Of a stretch of 5,775 nucleotides of DNA, positions 1 to 4,655 are shown piece by piece. Origin of the DNA: Armatimonadota bacterium. GTDB taxonomy: Bacteria; Sysuimicrobiota; Sysuimicrobiia; Sysuimicrobiales; Humicultoraceae. Position 1 is the first letter of the stretch, and each line of letters begins with the position of its first letter. The translations under genes were made by a program, and so were the position numbers. Where the stretch lies: assembly GCA_016198805.1 (NCBI GenBank), contig JACQHU010000128.1, positions 1 through 5,775 of the forward strand. Reading direction: 5' to 3'. The notes beneath the pieces are model-generated. The model did not search any database. It had not been told where the DNA came from and saw nothing but the letters and a program-made list of their open reading frames with translations.

Positions 1-783
1 GATGCGGCGCGCAGCGGCCCCCAGGTCGGCCAGCGTCTGTCCAAAGAGCCGCCGGCCTTCCTCGTAGAGGCTCTCGGCATCGTAGGGGAGCAGGTGCCCG
101 TCCTGGAGGATCTCGGTGAAGAGTGGAGCGCCGATGGCGAAGCCGTCCTCCGTCACCGCCACCCCGGTCTGCAGATGGTCCGCGTAGGCCTCCAGCGCCA
201 CGGCCGCCGCCTGCGCCGCTGCAGTCACCTCCGCCTGCAGCCCCGGTGACTGCGCGGCGACCTGCGGGACGACGGACCCGAAGAAGCCGACCCCGCCGCG
301 GATAGATGCCAGCGCGGTGTCCACGAAGACTCTCGGAGCGCGCTGGACGTTGATCCGGCCCTCCGCCAGGACGCGCGGCACCTCTTTCAGCCGGTTCAGT
401 GCCGCATGCAGCCGCTGCTCCAGCGGTGCGAATTCGCGCAGCAGCAGCAGGTGGACGCTGCGGACCGCCAGTCCGGCGTACAGGCCTGGAGAGCGCTCCC
501 AGTGTCGGAGGCCTTCGATGCTCCGGATGATCGCCCGGAGATGCCGCTGCACCTCGCGCCGGTCGATATGCTCGGCCAGCGAGAGCGCAGCAGCATCGAT
601 GGCCTCCAGGCGGCGCAGAAAGGTCCGCGCGTCCGCTGCGCGCGAGAGGATCGCCTCGCGGCGCATGTCGTCAATCAGGTTATCGTACGCATGTACGCCC
701 AGCGCCGTCGCCGTCACCGGCGAGGCGCGTTCTTCCCGCCGAAAGACTTCTTCGAGGAGGGCAGACAGCGACTCCGTCCTCAC
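1..783 (-). CDS. DUF885 family protein, N-terminal part (runs off left edge)
   Basis: The 261 visible residues are the N-terminal part of a DUF885 (PF05960) protein. Family members are about 550-600 residues and are regarded as putative zinc-dependent peptidases, so more than half the protein lies beyond the edge. The family pattern is visible: SPVTATALGVHAYD (21-34), a helical stretch with HWERSPGLYAG (94-104), LREFAPLEQRL (115-125), RLKEVPRVLAEGRINV (131-146), and FAIGAPLFTEIL...HLLPYDAESLYEEGRRL (215-246). The HExxH-like metal site seen in the C-terminal half of relatives is not in the window, so catalytic competence cannot be judged. The start is GTG at 783: an in-frame TGA at 795-793 excludes anything earlier, and GAGG lies seven bases upstream. 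No signal peptide is visible at this start, suggesting a cytoplasmic protein. It is divergent from the small gene at 889. Family assignment is from recognised motifs; substrate is unknown. Confidence 0.85.
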   Translation of the reverse strand, partial: MRTESLSALLEEVFRREERASPVTATALGVHAYDNLIDDMRREAILSRAADARTFLRRLEAIDAAALSLAEHIDRREVQRHLRAIIRSIEGLRHWERSPGLYAGLAVRSVHLLLLREFAPLEQRLHAALNRLKEVPRVLAEGRINVQRAPRVFVDTALASIRGGVGFFGSVVPQVAAQSPGLQAEVTAAAQAAAVALEAYADHLQTGVAVTEDGFAIGAPLFTEILQDGHLLPYDAESLYEEGRRLFGQTLADLGAAARRI

Positions 784-784
784 G

Positions 785-801
785 CCGCGACCTCATCGCG
801 G
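785..801 (-). promoter_or_regulatory. Hairpin presenting the ribosome-binding site of the DUF885 gene
   Basis: Read on the minus strand, CCGCGA-TGAGG-TCGCGG forms a 6-bp GC-rich stem with a 5-base loop. The loop carries GAGG, the only Shine-Dalgarno-like sequence before the GTG at 783. It also contains the TGA that closes the upstream frame. The stem and loop are direct observations; any effect on translation is inference. Confidence 0.4.
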
Positions 802-888
802 GACCTTGAAGGGATCTCTCCACAGCAGGAAGGAATCCTCAAAGGGCAATCGAACATCGCCACCGAATGAGATGGCGGGGTGTCAGAC

Positions 889-1161
889 ATGACCGAGCGG
901 CTTTGGGAAATCTACGAGCAGCTCTGTCAGGTGGAAATGAAAGGGCTTGACGAGTTTGTCCGCCGTCTCAAATCCGGAGAGTTCGGCGAGTTCCCCCGTC
1001 CCGAGATCATTGCGTTCCTGCGTGACATTGAGGCGGCGATGCTCGCCAACATCCACACCAAGGCCATGGAGCACGCCCGCTACGCCGAGATGGAAGACCA
1101 GGTCAGCGAACAATGGCATGAGTACTTCGACAGCCTGGTCGAGGAATTCGAGCGCGCCTGA
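889..1161 (+). CDS. Small acidic hypothetical protein
   Basis: This 90-residue protein matches no family I recognise. It is strongly acidic (about 21 Asp/Glu against 10 Lys/Arg), has no membrane segment or signal peptide, and looks mostly helical. Residues 1-29 (MTERLWEIYEQLCQV...) and 38-90 read as amphipathic helices around a short SGEFGEFPRP turn (29-38). There is a single Cys (13), and His residues at 56, 62 and 77. Codon use is typical of the window, with third positions mostly G or C, which supports real coding. The ATG at 889 is preferred because GGGGTG (877-882) lies six bases upstream. An in-frame GTG at 880 would add three residues and has only a weak GAGA upstream. It is the only plus-strand gene and ends 12 bases from the stop of the convergent aminopeptidase gene, with no hairpin-plus-T-run terminator between. 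Function unknown; a small helical cytosolic or partner-binding protein is only a guess. Confidence 0.7.
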   Translation: MTERLWEIYEQLCQVEMKGLDEFVRRLKSGEFGEFPRPEIIAFLRDIEAAMLANIHTKAMEHARYAEMEDQVSEQWHEYFDSLVEEFERA

Positions 1162-1173
1162 CCCGCCGCGTCT

Positions 1174-2277
1174 TCACAGCAGGAACTTCCCGTTCCGGTA
1201 GATCACCTCGCCGTCCGCCCGCACCTCGGTGTCGGCGCGCATATCGCAGATCATGTCCCAGTGCAGTCCCGAGGTGTTCACCCCGCCGGTTTCGGGGTAC
1301 GCGGAGCCCAGCGCCATGTGGACGGTGCCGCCGATCTTCTCATCGAACAGGATGTTCCGCGTGAACCGGGTAATGCCGTAATTCAGCCCAAAGGCAAACT
1401 CCCCCAGCGTCCTGGCCCCCGCGTCCACGTCGAGCATCGCCCGCAGGAACTCCTCCCCCTTCTCGGCGGTCGCCTCGACGACGCGCCCCTCCTGGAAGGT
1501 CAGCGTGATCCCCTGCACCTCGCGCCCGCCGTAGATGGCCGGGAACGAGAACCGCACCAGGCCCCGCGTGGCGGTCTCCACCGGCCCTGTGAAGATCTCG
1601 CCGTCTGGAAAGTTGTTCTCGCCCGCGGCGTTGATCCACTTCCGGCCCCCGACCCGCACCGTCAGATCGACGTGCGGACCGCCCAGGTGCAGTTCGTCTT
1701 TCGTCTCCAGGAACTTCGCGATGCGCTCCTGGGCCAAGTGCACCTGTTCCCAGGCCGCCATTGGGTCCGGCCGGTCGAGCAGCCCGGCGCCGAAGACAAA
1801 ATCCTCGTACTCTGCCAGAGACATCTCCGCATCCTGCGCGTCGGCATAGGTCGGATACTGCGTGCCCACCCATTGGAGTTCGCCGCGGGCGGCCCGCTCT
1901 AGGTACCGCCTGCTGACCTCGCGGGTCGCCTCGCGGCGGATCGCCTGACGCCTGGGCTCGACGCCGGTGAGTGACCGGGTGTTGTAGTTAGCCCAGATGC
2001 CCAGGTCGGCGTCGATCGTCTCGATCTCCTGGAGGGTCAGCGGCGAGATGTATCGGAGCTGCTCCTCGCTGGCCTGCTTGAAGAAGAGCTCGTCCAGACC
2101 GTCGACGCCGACGCGGGTGTAGACGTGGGCGCCGGCGGCCAGCGCCTCCCGGTAGGCCTCAACGATCAGCGGCGCCGCCACCGCCGGTCCGGCGATGCGC
2201 ACAAGCTGGCCGGGTCTGACCTTCAGGGAATAGTGCACGAGCACCTGGGCAAGTTTCGCAAGGCGTGGATCTCTCAC
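1174..2277 (-). CDS. Aminopeptidase, MEROPS family M29 (AmpS/PepS/aminopeptidase T type)
   Basis: This 367-residue protein is a metallo-aminopeptidase that removes N-terminal residues from peptides in the cytoplasm. Family members use two metal ions (Zn, Co or Mn) and are usually about 370-410 residues, so this copy is near full length. The start MRDPRLAKLAQVLVHYSLKV is typical. Residues matching the family metal and catalytic positions are all present: E227 in NFPDGEIFTGP, E293 in LGEFAFGLN, H320 and Y327 in GGTVHMALGSAYPETGG, and H339 and D341 in SGLHWDMICDMR. The first two Glu are 66 residues apart, as I recall for AmpS. The start is GTG at 2277, with GGAGGT five bases upstream. No signal peptide is visible. 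It is the last gene of a minus-strand run behind the nitroreductase and ends 12 bases from the small convergent gene. Specificity cannot be predicted. Confidence 0.95.
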   Translation of the reverse strand: MRDPRLAKLAQVLVHYSLKVRPGQLVRIAGPAVAAPLIVEAYREALAAGAHVYTRVGVDGLDELFFKQASEEQLRYISPLTLQEIETIDADLGIWANYNTRSLTGVEPRRQAIRREATREVSRRYLERAARGELQWVGTQYPTYADAQDAEMSLAEYEDFVFGAGLLDRPDPMAAWEQVHLAQERIAKFLETKDELHLGGPHVDLTVRVGGRKWINAAGENNFPDGEIFTGPVETATRGLVRFSFPAIYGGREVQGITLTFQEGRVVEATAEKGEEFLRAMLDVDAGARTLGEFAFGLNYGITRFTRNILFDEKIGGTVHMALGSAYPETGGVNTSGLHWDMICDMRADTEVRADGEVIYRNGKFLL

Positions 2278-2351
2278 AATGAACCTCCCTCCGTTCCGCG
2301 ACCGCCTTGAGCTGACCGTATCTTCAGCATCGCGTCTCCTGGTTGCTGCAT
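2274..2351 (-). CDS. Possible 25-residue bridging ORF between nitroreductase and aminopeptidase
   Basis: This short frame exactly fills the gap between two genes. Its first ATG (2351-2349) shares one base with the nitroreductase stop (TGATG), and its TGA (2276-2274) overlaps the aminopeptidase GTG in a GTGA four-base overlap. A second in-frame ATG at 2330 has AGGAG (2340-2336) at ideal spacing and would give 18 residues starting MLKIRSAQGG. The peptide is Gly-rich and basic, with no recognised motif. The frame is also open upstream, through the nitroreductase gene, because such frames are common in GC-rich DNA. The junctions and the ribosome-binding site are real observations; that a peptide is made is inference. 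If it is translated, its likeliest role is coupling of aminopeptidase translation rather than a function of its own. Confidence 0.3.
   Translation of the reverse strand: MQQPGDAMLKIRSAQGGRGTEGGSL
2283..2288 (-). promoter_or_regulatory. Ribosome-binding site of the M29 aminopeptidase
   Basis: GGAGGT on the minus strand, five bases before GTG 2277, is a full match to the Shine-Dalgarno core. It fixes the GTG as the start. It lies inside the possible small ORF at 2274-2351, so ribosomes translating that ORF would cross it. Confidence 0.7.
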
Positions 2352-3025
2352 CACGGCGTTGTGGCCGTCAACGGCTGACCGCCCCAGCGTTCGAGCACCG
2401 TGAACTCCGGTACGGCCTTGCGCTTGAGCTTCTTGAGTCGCCGCACCGGCCGACCCAGTGGCATGATCGCGCACACAGCCACGTGCCGGGGGATGCCCAG
2501 GAGCTCCTGCAGCTTCGGTTCCTGAGCCACCGCCAGCGTGGTGATGGTGCCGCCGAACCCTTCGTGACGCGCGGCCAGCAGAATGTTCCCCACAAAGGGA
2601 TAGATCGACGCCCCGCTGACGACCCCGACACGGTCCAGGTACTGATCCATGGACGCGACCACCTTGAGATCGACGCAGACGACCAGCACCACCGCCGCCT
2701 GCAGGAGGGGCGCCGTCAACCGGACCGGCGCTGGCGTCCGCTCGATCGTCACGGCGTCGACCGCGGTCGGGTCGATGGTGTTCCAGGGGTTCTCGCCGGC
2801 TTGCACCTGGGCGGCGTAGCGCCTGGCGACCGGGACGGTCAGCGCGGCCAAGGCTTCCCGGGTCGCGCGGTCGCGAACGACGAGGACACGCCATCCCTGG
2901 CGGTTGCCGCCACTGGGCGCGTAGCGCGCGTTGTCCAGGATCTTGAAGAGGGTTGCGTTCGGCAGAGGGTCATCAGTGAATTCCCGCGCGGCAAAGGTGG
3001 TGCGCATGACGTCATAGAGTTCCAT
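2351..3025 (-). CDS. Nitroreductase family FMN-dependent oxidoreductase
   Basis: This 224-residue protein is a cytoplasmic flavoprotein of the nitroreductase superfamily, which uses NAD(P)H through FMN to reduce nitro compounds, quinones or other acceptors. N-terminal MELYDVMRTTFAAREFTDDPLP (1-22) is the family's phosphate-binding Arg region. NARYAPSGGNRQGWRVLVVRD (32-52) is the FMN-contacting stretch, GVVSGASIYPFVGNILLAA (134-152) the core dimer helix, GFGGTITTL (156-164) the second flavin loop, and MPLGRPVRRLKKLKRKAVPEF (188-208) the usual C-terminal signature. Length is normal for the family. ATG 3025 is chosen because GGAGGG (3036-3031) lies five bases upstream; an in-frame start at 3040 would overlap the HNH stop codon and lacks that site. 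It lies 11 bases after the HNH stop and directly before the aminopeptidase (or the possible bridging ORF). The physiological substrate cannot be read from sequence. Confidence 0.93.
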   Translation of the reverse strand: MELYDVMRTTFAAREFTDDPLPNATLFKILDNARYAPSGGNRQGWRVLVVRDRATREALAALTVPVARRYAAQVQAGENPWNTIDPTAVDAVTIERTPAPVRLTAPLLQAAVVLVVCVDLKVVASMDQYLDRVGVVSGASIYPFVGNILLAARHEGFGGTITTLAVAQEPKLQELLGIPRHVAVCAIMPLGRPVRRLKKLKRKAVPEFTVLERWGGQPLTATTP

Positions 3026-3030
3026 GAACA

Positions 3031-3036
3031 CCCTCC
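3031..3036 (-). promoter_or_regulatory. Ribosome-binding site of the nitroreductase, abutting the HNH stop codon
   Basis: GGAGGG (minus strand) sits five bases before ATG 3025. The HNH gene's TGA is at 3039-3037, immediately before it, within GTGAGGAGGG. Ribosomes finishing HNH would release on top of this site, so translational coupling is possible. Confidence 0.65.
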
Positions 3037-4245
3037 TCACTCAACGACTGGGCGGTCTCTCTGAGTGTGCAGGAGCGCTGAGGGGGCCGGGGCCCAACTC
3101 GGTCCGGACCGAGTTCCGGCGATCCTCTCCCGAAACGACCGCCGCAGTCGCACCCTCGAATGCACGTAGGCCGCAGGTCTCTCCCTCACCATCGGCGACT
3201 TGCGCGGACCAGAATACAGCTCGGCCTCGTATCCATTGTGCGCGCGGCACCGGAGCTGAATGTTGTCGACCGTCGCTTCGCCCCCGGCGCCATACGGCGC
3301 GACATGATGGAACTCCAGAAAGCCCTGCTCGGTGCAGCGGCGGCCGGTGCGGCTCACAAAGGCACACTGCCCGCCGTCGCGCATCCACACGGCCCGCTTG
3401 ACCTCGGCCGGGATGTGGCGCGAGCCGGGGGCCACCCCGCGGCTCCCGCGCGGACGGTCCGTGGCCGCGAACTTCTGCCTGGCCAGGGCCTCGAGCAGGA
3501 CCGTCAGCGCCCGATCGAAGATCGCCGCCGGATCCCCGTCCGGGATCTGATGGCGCAAGAGGGCTTGCGCGAGCCGGAGCTTCTCGTACGTCTCCGCGCT
3601 CGCCGTGAACTGCACCTTGTAGCGCTGGGGCGCCAGCGGCGCGACGACCGCGGGACGTGCTGGGGGTGGCGCGAGGGCCCGAGATGGCAGAAGTGGGGGC
3701 GGAACTTGAGCGTCAGTCGGGTCGCGGTGACCGGCCGGGTTGGGACTCGCCGCGGCATCATTCGGGAGCGTGGGCGACACAGTGGTCTGGCGTGCGGCCG
3801 GGAGCCTGCGGACGGAGGCCGGGACCGGCGGCTGGGGGCGCAACCGCGCGACGAGTTCCTCGACCTGTCGTTTGCTCTTGTGCCGGGCCGTGTCAAGCAG
3901 TTCTCGATGGTTCTCGGGGGTGAGGTGGGCCGCCAGCAGCCCCACCGTCGTGAGGTTCACCGAACCGTCCTCGAGCCGCTCGAGGATGACCGGGAACTTC
4001 CGGACGGCCCTCGCAGCCTCGATGCGCCCATACGCAGCGTGCTCAGAGAAGTGGAGCACCTGCGTACAATACGTGAACAGTGAGGAGCAGCCTTCGGCAA
4101 GGTACAGGCGGCGTTCGTCCAACTCCGCAAGGTGGGCGATGAGCGCCGCCGTCGCCTCACGCTCGCCCGCCGCGAGGTGCTTCACCCTCGCCACAAGCGC
4201 CTCGTTGGAAAGGCGCGCCACAGAGGAGAGCACGTTGGGATCCAT
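3037..4245 (-). CDS. HNH endonuclease with long helical N-terminal domain
   Basis: This 402-residue protein has two parts. Residues 1-137 form a helical domain I recognise as recurring in solo HNH proteins of GC-rich soil bacteria: LAELDERRLYLAEGCSSLF (39-57), HFSEHAAYGRIEAARAVRKF (65-84), VNLTTVGLLAAHLTPENHREL (96-116), HKSKRQVEELVARL (122-135). A Pro/Ala-rich linker follows (137-206), then a second helical stretch (208-258). The HNH nuclease domain is at about 281-346: RDGGQCAF (289-296), C304, the LEFHH pair H313/H314, N328 and RCRAHN (332-337), with the Cys residues probably binding zinc. All key HNH residues are present. The family usually ends soon after EAELYxGP, so the last 55 or so residues, partly encoded by a 20-bp palindrome (3096-3115), look like an unconserved tail. 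ATG 4245 has no proper Shine-Dalgarno site but follows an extended -10 promoter closely. DNA target and role (homing, defence or other) are unknown. Confidence 0.9.
   Translation of the reverse strand: MDPNVLSSVARLSNEALVARVKHLAAGEREATAALIAHLAELDERRLYLAEGCSSLFTYCTQVLHFSEHAAYGRIEAARAVRKFPVILERLEDGSVNLTTVGLLAAHLTPENHRELLDTARHKSKRQVEELVARLRPQPPVPASVRRLPAARQTTVSPTLPNDAAASPNPAGHRDPTDAQVPPPLLPSRALAPPPARPAVVAPLAPQRYKVQFTASAETYEKLRLAQALLRHQIPDGDPAAIFDRALTVLLEALARQKFAATDRPRGSRGVAPGSRHIPAEVKRAVWMRDGGQCAFVSRTGRRCTEQGFLEFHHVAPYGAGGEATVDNIQLRCRAHNGYEAELYSGPRKSPMVRERPAAYVHSRVRLRRSFRERIAGTRSGPSWAPAPSALLHTQRDRPVVE
3096..3115. repeat. 20-bp perfect palindrome, copy 1 (inside 3' end of HNH gene)
   Basis: The sequence AACTCGGTCCGGACCGAGTT is identical to its own reverse complement. 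In the HNH frame it encodes about residues 378-384 (TRSGPSW, using flanking bases), leaving 18 further codons before the stop. As RNA it could fold into an 8-bp stem with a CCGG loop, but no T-run follows on either strand, so it is not an intrinsic terminator. An identical copy lies at 4449-4468; the flanks of the two copies are unrelated. Confidence 0.9.
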
Positions 4246-4251
4246 AGCCTA

Positions 4252-4260
4252 TATATACCA
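4252..4260 (-). promoter_or_regulatory. Extended -10 promoter of the HNH gene, probably leaderless
   Basis: On the minus strand TGGTATATA matches the extended -10 form TGnTATAAT, with hexamer TATATA at 4257-4252. Six bases separate it from the A of ATG 4245, the usual distance to a transcription start. No good -35 box is seen about 17 bases upstream, which an extended -10 can tolerate. With no useful Shine-Dalgarno site, a leaderless mRNA is the simplest reading. Confidence 0.5.
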
Positions 4261-4261
4261 T

Positions 4262-4277
4262 GGGGTTGTTGAACCCC
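4262..4277. repeat. Inverted repeat just upstream of the HNH -10 element
   Basis: GGGGTT-GTTG-AACCCC forms a 6-bp inverted repeat with a four-base centre. It lies where the spacer and -35 region of the HNH promoter would be, a position suited to an operator. Whether any protein binds it is inference. Confidence 0.35.
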
Positions 4278-4448
4278 TCAGGAACGTCCAGGACGCGGGA
4301 TAAACACTCCAACCCTCTGCGCTGTCGCTCCGTCGTCGAAACGCTGCGCTCAGATGATTCTGGCCCGCGCGGAGGCCATCTGCGCATGGCTCCTCGCACG
4401 CTCCAAGATTGCTTGCGAAAACCTGTCAAGCCCCTTTTGGCTCGACGC
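4278..4448. other. Non-coding stretch upstream of HNH
   Basis: This is the middle of the 291-base gap between the HNH start and the tRNA 3' end (4246-4536). Neither strand shows a reading frame with family motifs, a good ribosome-binding site or coding-like composition. I see no RNA gene or remnant of a known gene. The notable elements of the gap are annotated separately: the HNH promoter, the GGGGTT inverted repeat and the second palindrome. The remaining 4470-4536 is the tRNA trailer and contains only a short ATGGT-GAG-ACCAT hairpin (4503-4515) without a T-run. Confidence 0.5.
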
Positions 4449-4468
4449 AACTCGGTCCGGACCGAGTT
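4449..4468. repeat. 20-bp perfect palindrome, copy 2 (between HNH gene and tRNA-Val)
   Basis: This is identical to the copy at 3096-3115, and here the symmetry extends one base on each side (C at 4448, G at 4469) to 22 bp. It is 203 bases upstream of the HNH start and 68 bases beyond the encoded CCA end of the tRNA. A chance perfect 20-bp palindrome has odds of about 1 in 4^10 per position, so two identical ones flanking one gene are not expected by chance. Confidence 0.9.
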
Positions 4469-4536
4469 GTGACAGATTCCTCGATCTGGGGACTTGTCCA
4501 GAATGGTGAGACCATCGCGAGAGATCTTCGAACTGC

Positions 4537-4612
4537 TGGTGGGCGGTGCAGGACTTGAACCTGCGGCCTCATCCGTGTGAAGGATGCGCTCTATCCACTG
4601 AGCTAACCGCCC
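4537..4612 (-). tRNA. tRNA-Val, anticodon CAC
   Basis: The minus strand folds into a complete cloverleaf. The acceptor stem GGGCGGT pairs with ACCGCCC. The D arm is GCTC/GAGC with loop AGTGGATA. The anticodon stem CATCC/GGATG closes loop TTCACAC, giving anticodon CAC, which reads the valine codon GUG. The variable loop is five bases (AGGCC) and the T arm is GCAGG-TTCAAGT-CCTGC. Discriminator A73 (4540) is followed by a genome-encoded CCA (4539-4537). The length is 73 bases plus CCA. It has its own strong promoter immediately upstream. No partial duplicate of its 3' end occurs elsewhere in the window, so there is no sign here of tRNA-directed integration. Confidence 0.97.
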
Positions 4613-4627
4613 GCAGCGGTAACTTTC

Positions 4628-4655
4628 ATTATAAGACGCGAGGGGGCAGCGTCAA
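4628..4655 (-). promoter_or_regulatory. Near-consensus sigma70 promoter of tRNA-Val
   Basis: The minus strand has TTGACG (4655-4650), a 16-base spacer and a perfect TATAAT (4633-4628). Transcription should begin near 4621, about nine bases before the mature tRNA 5' end. The TGA stop of the upstream glycosyltransferase gene (4654-4652) lies inside the -35 box. Confidence 0.88.

Larger units (their letters stand above)
3096..4468. mobile_element. Candidate HNH-endonuclease cassette bounded by palindromes
   Basis: The segment of about 1.37 kb between and including the two palindromes carries nearly all of the HNH gene plus about 200 bases of upstream non-coding DNA and its promoter. The limits follow from the repeats alone. 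No target-site duplication, transposase or integrase is visible. If the unit was inserted, the last 18 codons of HNH would be host DNA read through from the element. The alternative is that the palindromes are recognition or regulatory sites of the endonuclease rather than element ends. Confidence 0.25.

Noticed and set aside
793..849. Short minus-strand frame ending LLWRDPFKVPR just before the DUF885 gene
   Set aside because: It has only a TTG as possible start, fewer than 20 codons, no ribosome-binding site and no recognisable motif.
784..888. Promoters for the divergent DUF885 and small acidic genes
   Set aside because: Candidate hexamers such as TTGAAG or TTGAGG lack a matching -10 at proper spacing; none was good enough to annotate.
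317..892. Plus-strand frames at 317-892 and 406-870 at the left end
   Set aside because: Ser/Arg-rich or unstructured products antisense to the DUF885 frame, which matches its family along its length.
1261..1902. Open plus-strand frame of 213 codons opposite the M29 gene
   Set aside because: It is antisense to a protein with a complete set of M29 metal ligands; no motif or ribosome-binding site.
3096..3115. Palindromes considered as intrinsic terminators
   Set aside because: Both copies form a good stem but neither is followed by a T-run on either strand, and copy 1 lies inside a coding region.
3160..4083. Open plus-strand frame of 307 codons opposite the HNH gene
   Set aside because: It lies antisense to a clearly recognisable HNH protein, has no family motif, is Arg/Gly-rich as expected of a GC-rich shadow frame, and has no convincing ribosome-binding site.
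4537..4556. tRNA 3' end as an integrase attachment site
   Set aside because: No second copy of the tRNA 3' sequence and no integrase gene are in the window.
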